A DNA stretch of 64,000 bases from Vesta saturnalis (lineage: Eukaryota; Arthropoda; Insecta; Coleoptera; Lampyridae): positions 1,222,001 to 1,286,000 of the forward strand of contig JARFJB010001664.1 in the NCBI GenBank assembly GCA_036346205.1. The letters are read 5' to 3'. Positions 45,801 to 57,905 of this stretch are shown piece by piece (position 1 is the stretch's first letter; each line of letters begins with the position of its first letter). The notes beneath the pieces are model-generated. The model had not been told where the DNA came from. It saw only the letters and a program-made list of their open reading frames with translations, and did not search any database. Position numbers and translations under genes: made by a program.

Positions 45801-46220
45801 CACGCAACTTGGTGCTGACGCTTTCATTTCTGATTACGCACAAATGAGGAATAAAGTATTTTCTTTCTAACCTACTGTTAGTCGGAAATAGCGGAACATA
45901 TTTTGCATGACCTAATGACATATTCATCGCTTTATTTGAGAAAGTTTTGTTTTGAGAAATTCCAGAAATATTCAAAGCTGTATTAAAGGTTTTATATCGG
46001 GCTGATTAACCAGTTTTTGAGTACAAAACGAGTTCTGACTTCCGTTATCTAGTAGTATTCTTGCTTGGATAGGTCGTCCTTGCGCAGTAAACAAAGTTAC
46101 TTGAGCTGTGGCAGTAATACGTGGCAATTTTTGGAGGAAAGAGCGGAAAAACTGGATAAATTTTCAGCCGGTAGCAGATTTGCTTGCGAAGTTGACGCTC
46201 TGTTTATGTCTTGATAATGA
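42880..46220 (-). pseudogene. BEL/Pao retrotransposon protease-reverse transcriptase-RNase H-integrase
   Basis: Minus-strand order. Protease near 46,130-46,030 (RPIQARILLDNGSQNSF, where Asn follows Asp). Reverse transcriptase as one 441-codon open frame 45,975-44,650: VVFDASCKTSSGLSLND, FVLTADIEKMYRQI and active site YVDDILSG, ending at the RNase H start (LWTDSQIALYW). A frameshift near 44,660 leads to RNase H and linker (SADNPADMLSRG). The integrase follows: a zinc-binding region (LCHAGPQNVLSNVRLRYW near 43,950), core with KAVHIELVSNLSTEAFLA and YSDNATNFLGS, then ILNSRPLIAL, LTPGHFLIG and C-terminal DGKVRVVRLK near 43,000. Several shifts separate the parts. It would copy and insert an LTR retrotransposon; this copy is broken. 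Confidence 0.9.
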
Positions 46221-46578
46221 AGTTATAATAAAAATAAAATTGTTGTGGTGAAGTAGGTTTAAGAAAATTTAAATGGCCAGTATAATAACAATAATAATAA
46301 TAAAGTGGTGATTTAATTTGTACATTGAATAAACGCCAAATGTAATCTCTAAATACAAATTTTAACAAATTGAATTACTAACCTTTCACCACTAATTATA
46401 TGCCGTCTCGTCCACAATCGGTTGATTAAATATAGGGAGGGTTCTACTATATTGCCTTGTTAACACACCTAAATGCGGCTTGTTTCTCACCTGCTTAATT
46501 ATTTTCCTTTCTCTAATTAATAAAACAAACAATGTAAAAATTAAATAAATATATAATTAAATGCCTTCTCGAGCGCCA
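46221..46578 (-). other. retrotransposon leader with primer-binding-site-like start
   Basis: Directly after the LTR-like segment the minus strand reads TGGCGCTCGAGAAGG (from 46578), which looks like a tRNA primer-binding site, then about 340 AT-rich leader bases before the protease remnant. The gag gene is missing from this interval. Confidence 0.5.
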
Positions 46579-47232
46579 TGTTATCTTTGTCCAGGAATAA
46601 CAAAACCTAAATAATGAACAATAATTTTCTATAAATATCAAAAATTAACAATGTGCAATTAAGTTTATTTACCCAATATATGGATGGTTAGGAGAGGAAA
46701 GAAAAGGTTTTAAAGCTAACTTAAAAATATAAAATTTACCACATAAATACCTCAGTATAATGATTTTCTTATAGACAGCTTCCAGTGTTTAATTATGGAT
46801 GCGGAACGGTCAACCAGTATGAAAGCGTTTCTACATCTTCCTTGCGTATTCTTGTAACGCGATCAACTAGGTATTTGAAGGAATTTTCGATCCACTAAAC
46901 TTATTGTATTCTTGATGTTTTATTGTATTAAAATTGCATTTTAAGATGAAATTATTTGAATGAAGAGAAACTTGTGTAAATAAGTGACTTAAGAGCCATT
47001 TAAAATATAAATATAAGTATGAGTAAATAAGCAAATAAGTGCCTTAATGAGTATAAGAATAATATAAGTACTATAATGATTGTAGTAATGTACGAGTACG
47101 TAATTACGTAAGTGTACGTAAGTGCCTGAAAGAGCAAATGCTTAAGCTTTAAAATATAATGAATTGAAAAATAACTTACCACCAAAATTCTGATGGCACC
47201 AAATATAAAAATTAAGTAAAACCATTATAACA
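46579..47232 (-). repeat. LTR-like segment (654 bp) with TGTTAT...ATAACA ends
   Basis: On the minus strand it begins TGTTATAATGG and ends GATAACA, the inverted TG/CA ends of an LTR, followed at once by the primer-binding-site-like sequence. Flanking bases show no short target duplication, so it is not a clean solo LTR. It separates a gag remnant (upstream) from protease-pol (downstream), so two BEL/Pao copies may be joined here. Confidence 0.55.
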
Positions 47233-47599
47233 ATGTCTTCTGCTTTAACATTCAGCAGCAAGTGAAGTAAAAATAGAGGCTTTCAGAAACGCTTCTGTAA
47301 GTGTCAAGAAGTGGTCACGCATTGCGCGAAATACAATGATCAGTCCAATTTTTAAAGAAATGGAACTATAACTATTTATATAATATTACACCCAAAATAT
47401 ATGTTCTATGAAATGCAATTTAAGTTGCCTTTCTCAATTTTACATGTAAATAATTAAAAACTCCTCTAATTTCACGCCAAATAAATTAATGATCTTAGAT
47501 TAACGTATTTTTAATACAACCACACAAAAGGTTGTTACAAAGTGGAGTTGAAATTTGATTGCTTGATGGCTGAGGTTTATTTGAATACAGAATGTTCAT

Positions 47600-48852
47600 T
47601 TTTGGTACATTACGAAACCGTTATTTTGTGCATTTGAGTAAGAAATTGTGGGTTTATGATGAGTTTGAGAAAACCTAATTTTCATGAACTATTGAAGGAC
47701 ATTTTGTATGTAGCGCAGTGTGATGCTTCTTAGAGCAATGAAAACAAGTTGCACTTGAAGAACAATTTTCCACTTATGCTTTGTGCCTAAACAGTTTAAG
47801 CACATTTTTAACTTTGAATAAACTTTAATCTTTCTTGAGGAGATACTTTAAAATTGTGACACCGTAAATTTTATGAGATTTATCGCAAAAAATGCACGAG
47901 AGCGTAACTGTCACTTTTCGAGTATAGTGTTACTTTACTACATTTTGAGTTAACTAGTGTTTCATTCCTGAAATGTTTTCTAACACTACATAACGATTTT
48001 CGAGAAATTCAAAAATTCTGCTAAATTTGGCAATGTCTTTAAATCACGACCTTCCTCAAACAATTTCTTAGAGCCGAAATCTAGTTTTTTTTTAAAGAAA
48101 AACAAGTAATGATTCAAAATTACATTTATCAGAGAGCTTCATGTTTTTAGTGATTCTAGGTTTTCTTACAGGTTGTAACAATTCTCTCAAATTTTGTGAA
48201 TTACATTTTGTTATACAAGGAGCATTTAACAAATTTTCGAAATGGGAATTAACAATCTTATTTTTGTTTTCATATCTTTGCTCAAGTAATAAAAGAGGTG
48301 TAAGAAATTTTCATTAGTCAATGACAATGATTCAATTAAACTAAAAGCTTCACCTTTTACAGTGTTTTTAGATAATAAAAACGTTCCACATTTGAGAATT
48401 GTGGGTTTATTATTAACGCATCAAAGACACCTAAAAGCTTAATCGTGCAAATTTCAGTAAAGTTGAATATTAATTTGTGGCAATTTTATATTCAATTGTG
48501 TATATAGCTATTTCAATTGAATCATTGTTGTGACTTACAGTGACATTTTGAGGAGATAATTTTTGTATACATTTTTCAATAACTAACGTTGTAAAATACT
48601 GATTTTCAATTTTTCACAATCTTCTACATCTGAATTATCTTCAAATTCTAATAAACATGAATCTATCTCGTCTTGAACACATTCGTATTCAGAAAACGCT
48701 TCCAATCTTTTTGTCTACATGAAAATTCTTGAACATCTAATGTCAAATTTTGATAGCTCTGCACCCAATTCTGAATACGAGTGATTTTGCTTTTAGCACT
48801 TGTGCGAGTAGTTTTAATTGTTTGAAATCCATGACCATTCAAAACAAACAAT
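47600..48852 (-). pseudogene. BEL/Pao-type gag remnant
   Basis: Minus strand from about 48,850: SAKSKITRIQNWVQSYQNLT, DVQEFSCRQKDWKRF, then KIENQYFTTLV, NVERFYYLKTL, FRKFVKCSLYNKM, and near 47,830-47,690 a zinc-knuckle-like zone (SPQERLKF). These occur in the right order for a BEL/Pao gag but in changing frames with many stops. It encoded the capsid protein of the retrotransposon. Identification rests on order and short motifs. Confidence 0.6.
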
Positions 48853-49764
48853 AAATAACAGAGTTAAATAAATGTGAATGCGTATTTACTATTTGAGAGT
48901 TTTCAATAGTTTTATGTAAACAATTTAGTTCACTAACCTTTTCTCATTAATACAAACAAATGATCACTTTAACTTACTGGAATCTTTCGTATGTGGATTT
49001 GACTTATGCACGTCAGCTAATAGGAGTTCAACGTAACTGAACTTCAAATCAACCATGTCAATAAAAACGTTGAGATCTTTTACTTGTAATTTTGAGTGGA
49101 GATCCGGCTCGATAAGACCTTAACTCTAATTGATTGTAAACATACGTCTCTTTGACCTTATGTTGATGTCACCTTACTACATCAACAGCAGACATTTGGC
49201 GTGATCTGTGTGACACTCGCTTAGGTAGAACCCGTTGATTTCCTGTGTTATTTGCATGAACTGTTACTTAAACTGGTAAATTAGGTGTTCAAAATTTTAC
49301 TTTTAATTTTATGTTAAGATCCCACCTAGTATATCTACTTTTTACAAATTTTTGCATGTAACAGATGTGATAACATAAAAGTTTCATATTTCAGGAGTAG
49401 TTAAACATATTTTATTTCAATAACAAGTAAAATTCTATTTATTACGTTATCGGTATGTAACTAAGGCACCAAAGGCACACCAGGACAGTAACTAAGACAT
49501 AAATTGAATGTGTTCTACCTGTATGATTAGGTTAGTTGAATGATATATTAGTAATAAGGTAGTTGAAAAGAATGAAAATATTCTTAAGCTTCAAAGCAAC
49601 TTATCATTACTAAAATGTTATCTGATAAGACTGAAACAATCAAGGAACGCTTTTAAAATGGGTAGAGGGTAATCTATAAAAATTTATCAAAATTAATATG
49701 GCCACCTACTGAATTATGTTTCAATGATCGGTTACTTACAGGGGGATTACAGTTAATAGGAATT
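48853..49764. other. loop DNA, nothing recognised
   Basis: A 5' LTR would be expected around here for the gag remnant; none could be shown. Confidence 0.3.
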
Positions 49765-50010
49765 GTATTATTATTTTTATTAATTAATTATTAATTATAT
49801 GAATTCCGAATGCGGAATGATACAAATGAAAGATAGAATTTTAGTAGTCTTAGGAGGATGCTTTCCTACTGCAATTATAGCACACAAAGGGGAGTGTAAT
49901 TTATTTATTAATTATTTTTATTAATTAATTAATAATTATATGGTTAATATGAGTTCGGAATGCGCAATGATACAAATGAAAGATAGACTTTTAGTAGTCT
50001 TAACAAGTCA
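49765..50010. repeat. tandem duplication, about 145-bp unit, two copies
   Basis: Both copies contain TTATTTTTATTAATTAATTA, GGAATG.G.AATGATACAAA and TGAAAGATAGA followed by TTTTAGTAGTCTTA. The second copy ends about 50,005. Confidence 0.8.
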
Positions 50011-50760
50011 ATGATGTAAAGGTTAAATTAATTTAATGGATGTGTGATGTGCATGTGTAACTGTTATTGGGTTTTCTTTAGTAATAGTTTATTTTAAATT
50101 TAAAGAAAATATGTTATATTCAGCAACATTTGAGAAATTGGACATCCTCCCATTAATTTGTATTGTATTCGGGGAAAAGTATATTACCACTTGTAAAGCT
50201 AATAATTCACTTCGAACATATTATCATGAAAATTGCACTTGACATAAAATTGAAAGTAAGATTTTGAAAACTGAATTTACCAGTTTTAGTTATTTACAGT
50301 GAATGGGGCGGTTTAAGGTATTTCATTAAACCTTTTCCTATAGCACCCACTATCCACTTCAACATCCTATCCACCACTTTGAACACATGCCCCGAAACAA
50401 TTTCTTGCTTATGTATTGTTCATCTATCTTGCTTCAGCAAAAACGGACACTAGTTAAAAATAGATACACTTATAAACCTTTTAGCACATTTAGTGTATTT
50501 ATTTTGACGCACCCTAGCCAAAGCATTCGCTACACTTGTACCTTACTGATGTCCATTCCACTTCACAACTGTTTTTACCACACATAAAAACGTATACTGC
50601 CACTAGCTAATATCTACACTTAAACGTTATAGCACATTTTGATGCACCCTCGCCAACCACTACACCTGCCACGTTAGGGGTCCTCGATTGACCAAATTCG
50701 GGGTTGGTAATGGTTAGAAACAAAAATCAAATTGAGGAAATTATTTAAAGTATATTTACC
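50011..50760. other. loop DNA with a weak direct repeat
   Basis: Around 50,445-50,545 and 50,600-50,680 the words ACACTTA.AA, TAGCACATTT and GACGCACCCT/GATGCACCCT recur, a decayed duplication. No gene seen. Confidence 0.4.
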
Positions 50761-50784
50761 GGAATTTTGAAGAACTCGAGCTCT

Positions 50785-51112
50785 CAGCGCTACAGTTGTA
50801 ATTACATAGCTACTCTTTTGTGTTCAAACTACCATTTTCCACGATAGATTTTAACCACACCTGGTTAATCAAATGACACATCTCCTTCCTTCATTAAATT
50901 CGTTTATATCGGTAACGAGCGGATCATCACGCACAACTTCTTGCATGACGATATGCACTGATAATAAAACAGAATTGAAAAAGCAGGCATATGAAGGCAT
51001 CGCGTTGTTCTTGGGGAAATGTATTCCTATACATACAAGGCCAGCCACAGCAAAAAAAAAAACGTTGATTAAACGAATGCACAGTAAAGTTATTTCTACA
51101 TTGCTCTTTTAA
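50785..51112 (+). pseudogene. third copy of the VDVQGF-family ORF, in the loop, heavily decayed
   Basis: GTGTTCAAACTACCATTTTC, CTGGTTAATCAA, CACATCTCCTTCC and TATCGGTAAC correspond, in order, to the middle of the VDVQGF ORF at 37,800-37,950. A frame at 50873-51112 follows but shows no family features after about 50,925. This indicates that the family is native to the element and has been duplicated at least twice. Confidence 0.4.
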
Positions 51113-51492
51113 TGTATATAAAAACTTTCTGTAAGCTTTAAAGAAAATTATCTGCATCAATGCAGAAGTTAAGAATTAGATTTGATATTTACATATAATT
51201 GAAAACGTTTTAAATTATTATAACTTTTTTTTTAGCAAAGTACAGGTCGTAGGTTCCAATCCTACTCGAGGTAAACTTTTTATTTATGTATTTAATAAAA
51301 TTAATAATGAAAACGTTTTAAGTTTACAAATGTTATTTAATAAACATTCAAGGTCCTATGTCTATTTTAAATCTATACATTGCATAGCACGTTATCAAAA
51401 TACGAATGGGGAATGTCAATTTAAAAAGCTTACTTGTTAAGGTACATTTTTTAAAAATTACATATGAATGAGAGATTGTGGTAATGATTTAA
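51113..51492. other. loop end adjoining the right arm
   Basis: Contains a T-arm-like word GTAGGTTCCAATCCTAC at about 51,249 flanked by GAAAACGTTTTAA on both sides (51,200 and 51,307). No full tRNA is present. Confidence 0.35.
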
Positions 51493-52329
51493 AACAATGA
51501 AAACACATTCTAAAGCCTACTACAATAAAAACCATTCATTTATATAAAAACAATCCGTTTATTTGTCTAGAGATCTGAATACATTAAAACCAATAAACCT
51601 ATAAGTAAATCGATTTTCTTATTTCTTTAGAGATCATTTAAACCTTTTATATAAAAATTTTATTTATTTAATTGACCGAAACATTGGGCATAGTACATCA
51701 AATTTACATTGTTAACTCTATTTCTATGCTGCAATTTATATAGCTGTCATTGTTTCCTCTTTCAAGTCCAAGGATAGTCAATTTAGGAATAAAAAGGGCT
51801 GAAATTTATATTTTTTTTGGGACGCTGAACATGAATCAGAGGTTTGAAACGTTCAAATTTGGCAATTTTTTAGGTTTTTTGCGTAAATCTCGATAATTAT
51901 GCATTTTTTCGAAAAGGCCATGCTTTGCAAAAACTCAATTTAAATCTCCTTTATACAAAGGAAAGTCATTGGAATTTTCATTATAACGCCTTCTCATTTG
52001 GAGGAAGAAGGTCGATATCGGATAAAATCCTAGGACGGTACTAATAACTAGACGTTTATCGAAAAGTTCCCGCGCCCAAACATAGATATGCAGAGCCAAT
52101 AAGGAATCGTTTAACCATTATGGGTTGGAGAAGAGAATACCGAAAACCAGTACTTCAAAAGCTTTTTGAAGTTATTTTACTGTCTAAGTCTCTTTAACTT
52201 AAAAGAACAACATATACACAACACTTAAACTCTTTATTTTTAATTATACAATACAGTTACTTAAACCTAATACATGTAATTGTGAGATACTTATAACAAC
52301 ATTTTACACACCCTTTGTACAGTTCTGTA

Positions 52330-53567
52330 AAATGATTCTAGTTAAATCATGGTTGGGTACTATTAAAAGTTATGTTTGTTGTTTTTCCGATTGCACCCAA
52401 ACTACTCATAAACACACCCTCTGTGTTTAGCAGCGTCTTAAATTCGATTTTCTTCTTTAAAGTACTTGTAAAAGCGATGCGGTAATATGCATTTAAACTC
52501 CGTTTCCAACATTATACGTTCCCCATACTTCTCAACATTTCATGCTTCTACTTTACTACACTATTTTTACATATTGCTCACAAACACAGCTTCATCATTT
52601 TTGTTTTCAGTATATAACACTTCAAATCGGGTTTTACTTCTTTTACTTGCTTTATTAACGTCTCCAACCTCTTCTTACGCTCCTCCACACCTACTGCTTT
52701 TTCTGTACTTTCTCTTTCTACCTTACGTACTAAATATCCGCATTCTAACCCTAACACTCAATCATGGTTTCCAACACTACTTTTTATTCCAGCTTTTTTC
52801 AAACATAAAAAGTCATTCTTCTTCCAAAATCGGCGCAGAATTCTAAGTTCATCTTTTTCAAACTCAAAACATCATTTTTCAAGAACACGGGCCAGAATTT
52901 ATCTAAAGCACCCCTGGATGGTAAGCCTCGTTGACTCAGTACCTATAACTATTGGAAAAGCTACCGTTTTCACCTAAAAGTAGCTGATTTAAGCGGATTA
53001 TCCACCTTTTTCCATAATATAGAGACTACCCCCTATCAGTACCTTGGCCCATAAAAAATACCCCCAAAGTAGGTGATTTAAGGGGATTATCCAGTTTTTC
53101 CATAATATAGAAACTACCCCCTATCAGTACATTGGCCCATAAAAAATACCCCCAAAGTAGGTGATTTAAGTGGATTATCCACCTTTTTCCATAATATAGA
53201 AACTACCCCCTATCAGTGCCTTGACCCATAAAAAATACCCCCAAAGTAGATGATTTAATCGGATTATCCAGCTTTTTCTATAATATAAAACTCGTTCTAT
53301 GGATGCAACCTTCCTATTTCCACGAACTGGGTTTTCTAAACAGATGCAATAAAATTTAACCCCTCACGACCAGATTCCAAGTTTAAATTTCTAAGATAAG
53401 TGGATTTCTAAGAAATGGGTTTGACCTAGTTCAATTTAGCCTCAGCTGTGATTAATGAGCTATTTGGCTTATTTTCTGGAGGGGAAACGGTTACCTTTAG
53501 TGAGTGACGGTTTCTCTGTTTTGGGAAACGGTTATCTGTCTTTGCGCACCGGATCCGGTTCTTGGGG
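52330..53567 (-). repeat. right-arm-specific 1.24-kb duplication
   Basis: This block and the block 53,572-54,115 plus 57,682-58,222 both mirror the same left-arm interval 38,815-40,086. The junction at about 53,568 joins GGATCCGGTTCTTGGGG to AAAATGATTCTAGTTAAA, which are 1.27 kb apart in the left arm. The two copies have diverged visibly; 52,860-52,985 in the first copy has extra sequence. Confidence 0.8.
52350..52530 (-). pseudogene. KYGERI-family ORF, right arm, duplicated copy
   Basis: Mirror of 39,885-40,075 within the duplicated block. It has more substitutions than the copy at 53,590-53,770. The same SSLG.IGKTTN-type region is recognisable. Function unknown. Confidence 0.4.
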
Positions 53568-53589
53568 AAGGGAAAATGATTCTAGTTAA

Positions 53590-53770
53590 AGCATGGTTGG
53601 GTACTATTAAAAGTTATGTTTGTTGTTTTTCGGATTGCACCCAAACTACTCATAAACACACCCTTTGTGTTTAGCAGCGTCTTAAATTCGATTTTCTTCT
53701 TTAAAATACTTGTAAAAGCGCTGAGGTAATATGTATTTAAACTCATCCATTTCCAACATTATACGTTCCC
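53590..53770 (-). pseudogene. KYGERI-family ORF, right arm, mirror of copy 2
   Basis: Almost exact inverse of 39,885-40,075, including the PQRF and KTTNITF words. Short, without a clear start. Function unknown. Confidence 0.42.
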
Positions 53771-54204
53771 CATACCTCTCAACATTTCATGCTTCTACTT
53801 TACTATACTATTTTTACATATTGCTCATTGCAATACAAGATTCATCATTTTTTTTCAGTATATAACACTAAATTGATTTTACTTTTTTACTCGCTTTATT
53901 AACGTCTTCAACCTTTCTTGCGCTCCTCCACAACTTCTGTTTCTGTACTTTCTCTTTCCACCTTACGTACTACTTTTCGTCATTTCTGCTAATCTATAAT
54001 CATTCTTGCACACAGTGAGGACTTTTGTGCTAAATATCCGCAATCTAACCCTAACACTCAATCATGGTTTCCAACACAACTTTTTATTCCAGCTTTTTTC
54101 AAACATAAAAGTTATAAAACTCAAAACCTTCCCATGAAATTTGTTTTAATTATTTCAGAACAAGCATAAGGGTCAAATTTTTATGAAAATAACTTGATAT
54201 AAAA

Positions 54205-54252
54205 GAGGCGACATGTTTCGACAAGATTAATACATTGTCATCATCAGGCACT
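54205..54252 (-). ncRNA. hammerhead-ribozyme-like motif in the left pseudo-LTR
   Basis: On the minus strand: CTGATGA (54247-54241), then a GACAA/TTGTC stem closing a loop, then GAAAC (54219-54215) and ATGTC. These are the conserved core pieces of a minimal type I hammerhead with short stem III, as reported for Penelope-like elements. Stem I is weak, so activity is unproven. Confidence 0.55.
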
Positions 54253-54738
54253 AAAATAATAACTTAACTAAGTAAGAATTGACAATATCAAGAATACCTA
54301 CTTAAAATCTAATTCAGTAGAATAAGAGGCTTATTTGTCATAGTAATGATTTAAAAATTTTTTCCTAGAAAACAAATTGTAATTGTAGACAAGATTAAAT
54401 ATACTTACAAAATATCGAACCGAAGTACATTATTAAATTTATATGAGAATTAAAATTTGAAAGGATAACTTGAATTAATCATCCTGGTAAACAGAAGGCA
54501 CAAAGAGCTGAAGGCTTTTGTCTTTGTTAACAAATATTCTGAAGAGAAGTATTCATAAAAAGGGATTTAACCAAAATAACTGAATCAATACCAACCTTAA
54601 GTATTGACAGGTACAAGGTGAATTTAAATGGAATAGCATCGATTAAAGATTCCAACCCATTTTGGAAGTTTTCATCTTACAAATTTGGACAACAATGAAT
54701 AATATTACGGTTGACCGAGCTACTATGGTCCAAAACTT

Positions 54739-57060
54739 TTGAAGCTTAACATAAAGTTCAAGAAGATTTCACTTAAGATCTGGTTCAACAGCATGTGTTT
54801 AAAACACAATTTGATTCCAAAATACATTCAACTTAGAACTAACGTCAATAATCAGAGAGCTTACAACGCACTACATAAAGGACAAATTCATTGGCTGAAG
54901 AATGAAGTCAATCATTGGTATCAGGAAAGAGATAAATTAAATTTTCAACTTTACTTATTACACATCACAATCACTAAACATCTCCATAATTTAGAATTAG
55001 ACTCATTATTAACCATTACCAAATATAAGGTTGAAGTAATTGGGGTTAAAATGTTCAATAAACTGAAACTTAAACTGGATAACCTCCGTTTTGTTAAAAA
55101 AAGGAATTTAATCAAAATCAGAAAACATTCATATAAATAAAACAAGGAGTACCTCTGACACCAATTACTTCAAGTTTCACAATAGAGTGATTAATTTAAG
55201 CCATTATCAGTTTAATAATGCTGAGCTGGACATTTTGAATTTAGGTCTTAAATTTAATCCCATAAGTTGGATAATACCCTATTGGATCTTTTCAAAGTAG
55301 AATTGGATGTTATCATATTAAATAACTCCTACATACCAGGAATAGATAATTTGAAAGCAGTCTGTTCTAATAAAATTAAAATATTAAAATATTATTCCTT
55401 CAGGCCAATTTAACAATCACACGTTGAATGCCATCCAATCTACTTTGAAAAGAGAACAACTTATATGTACAAAAGCGGATAAAGGCAATGCTCTGGTGAT
55501 TACGGACAAAAAAGATTATTTAGACAAGGTTAAAGAATTCTTAAACTCTAACGATTTTTCCTTGTCTAAGATTAATTTTCAATCATTCAGTAATAAAGTC
55601 AGAAAATTTATATCAGACAATAAAGAGATCTTATTTACGGAATTTAAAGTCAAGTACTATAACCTAATTCTGATGAACCCGGTTTTCCCTAGGTTGTTGG
55701 TTACCGAAAATAACAAACCGAACTTACTAATGAGACCTATTGTTTCATTTACGAACACACCTGTTTCAAAACTTTATTTAATCAGATTTTACGTTCTTGC
55801 TTAGATTTTCAATTTTTACGCTATAAAAATTCTTCAGAATTAGCTAACAATTTAACCAACTTTAATATAGAACAACATTTCAACTCTCTTTCGATATCGT
55901 GAACCTTTTTCCGAGTGTACTTTTCGAAGACCAAAATTATCGATGCTTATCTATAACTCTAATATTCCTAATCATTGTTGTGTGTTCCTTAGAGACTGTC
56001 TCAAACTGTGCCATAAAAATTTCTTTAAATTTGATAACAATAACTATAATCAACTGTCAGGTTTACCTATGGGCAGTAACCTTTCACCTTTGCTGGCAGA
56101 ACTTTTCCTTTCCTCTCTAGAATCCAATAATTTTTCAAGAACAATATGATAAATAAACACTTTAAATTATACAGAAGAACGTAGATGATATTTTTTGTTC
56201 GATGGAATACACAAGATATTCAGAATTGCTTTGAATTTCTAAATAATTTACATCCTCGGATAGAATTCACCAAAAGAAAGGAGGAATTTTAAATTTTATG
56301 GATTTAAAATAACCAGGTTGAAGGATAGGTTGGACATAGAATTGGAAACCCACTACTACCGATCATGTCATACCTTATAATTCTTTCCATTCTCATACAG
56401 ATCAATTATCAGCTTTCAGGTTTTTCTTTCACAGACTTTTCAACCTTCCTTTAGGGAAAAATTTTAAAAAAACTTAATATCATTTTTGAAATAGCACAAG
56501 AAATGAATTTCCGTTGCACATAATTAAAACCTTTACAATAAGTACAAGAAAATCTTCCACACTAGACATCACACCACCTCACCACAATTGATGAAAGGAT
56601 TCAAAAGTTTGTTTCATTGCCTTACATTGGCCCCTCTTCTTTTTTCAAAAATTTTTAAACAACATAACATACACATTTCATTTAATTCAAAGCATAATTT
56701 AAAAACTAGGTTGGTACATACGAAGGATAAAATAGATGTTGATAAATGGGTATATAAACTTCATTGCGGTTCTTGTTTTTACATCGGTCAAACTGGTCAA
56801 ATTTAAAACGAGACTTTCCCATTACAAATGCATTATGAATAAAATATAGGTACAAAATCTTCCTTTGCGAATCATATTTTGGAATCGGACATTCTTTTGA
56901 CTCTAATTATAACTTCGACGTTCTTCACATCTGCGATAAAGGTCGGAAATTGGATGTTTTAAGAATAAAGAAATCATTCAACAATTTGATCTTAACCCAG
57001 ATTTCTCCTTAAACGAAATTTAACTTGAACAGGAATTTGTTGGCCTCAGCTGATTCCATT
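54739..57060 (+). pseudogene. Penelope-like reverse transcriptase with GIY-YIG endonuclease, decayed
   Basis: N-terminal part in frame 54739-55140 (basic, Lys- and Asn-rich). The next frame, 55424-55804, has the family motif TKADKGNALVITDKKDYL and the MRPIVSFTNTPVSKL block. A shifted part reads NLFPSV and NFFKFDNNNYNQLSGLPMGS (55,900-56,150), followed by a YVDD-like VDDIF near 56,190. The end at 56588-56806 shows KIDVDKWVYKLHCGSCFYIGQTGQI, a GIY-YIG-type nuclease start, with SSFANHILESD beyond. At least five frameshifts or stops break it. The intact enzyme copies RNA into DNA at a nick made by the nuclease domain. Confidence 0.8.
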
Positions 57061-57447
57061 TAAATTCGACTTACCTTGTACCTGTCAATACTTAAGGTTG
57101 GTATTGATTCAGTTATTTTTTACCAATCTTTTTATGAATACTTCTCTTCAGAATATTTGTTAACTTAAAGACAAAGGAGCCTTCAGCTTTTGTGCCTTCT
57201 GTTTACCAGGATGATTAATTGTTATCCTTTCAAATTTTAATTCTCATATAAATTTAATAATGTACTTCGGTTCGATATTTTGTAAGTATATTTAATCTTG
57301 TCTACAATTACAATTTGTTTTTCTAGGGAAAAAAATTTTTAAATCATTACTATGACTACAGCAGTATAGCCTCTTATTCTACTGAATTAGATTTTAAGTA
57401 GGTATTCTTGATATTGTCAATTCTTACTTAGTTAAGTTATTATTTTT

Positions 57448-57495
57448 AGTGCCTGATGATGACAATGTATTAATCTTGTCGAAACATGTCGCCTC
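57448..57495 (+). ncRNA. hammerhead-ribozyme-like motif in the right pseudo-LTR
   Basis: CTGATGA (57453-57459), GACAA/TTGTC stem with a 10-base loop, GAAAC (57481-57485), ATGTC (57486-57490). Core and stem II are identical to the left copy, inverted. Folding and self-cleavage are inference. Confidence 0.55.
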
Positions 57496-57704
57496 CTTTA
57501 TATCAAGTTATTTTCATAAAAGTAATTTGACCCTTATGCTTGTTCTGAAATAATTAAAAACAGAATTTCATGGGGAAGGTTTTGAGTTTTATTAGCATCG
57601 ATTAAAGATTCCAACCCCATTTTGAGTTTTCAAGTTTTCATCTAATACAAATTTGGACAACAATGAATAATAAAAAGTTATTCTTCTTCTCAAAATCGGG
57701 GCAG

Positions 57705-57905
57705 AATTCTAAGTTATATAAAAACTACCCCCTATCAGCACCTTGGCCCATAAAAAATACCCCCAAAGTAGGTGATTTAAGCGGATTATCCACCTTTTTC
57801 CATAATATAGAAACTACCCCCTATCAGTGCTTTGGCCCATAAAAAATACCCCCAAAGCAGGTGATTTAAGCGGATTATCTAGCTTTTTCTATAATATAAA
57901 ACTAG
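57705..57905 (-). repeat. 87-bp tandem repeat, right arm (about two copies)
   Basis: Mirror of 39,130-39,495 but with fewer units. Another group of the same repeat is at 52,985-53,285 in the duplicated block. Confidence 0.85.

Larger units (their letters stand above)
54116..57669 (+). mobile_element. Penelope-like element with inverted pseudo-LTRs
   Basis: The insert is absent from the left arm. AT(A)AAAAGTTAT flanks it on both sides (54105-54115; about 57,670-57,681), a target duplication of about 11 bases. Its ends are inverted copies of roughly 0.5 kb (54,120-54,520 and 57,190-57,600), and a shorter direct repeat (GCATCGATTAAAGATTCCAA and ACAAATTTGGACAACAATGA) lies at 54,640-54,703 and 57,595-57,668. 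Mixed inverted and direct ends are known for Penelope-like elements. The coding part between them is on the plus strand. Confidence 0.88.

Noticed and set aside
51237..51286. tRNA gene suggested by GTAGGTTCCAATCCTAC
   Set aside because: It gives a perfect T-stem-loop, but no acceptor, D or anticodon arms are found upstream.
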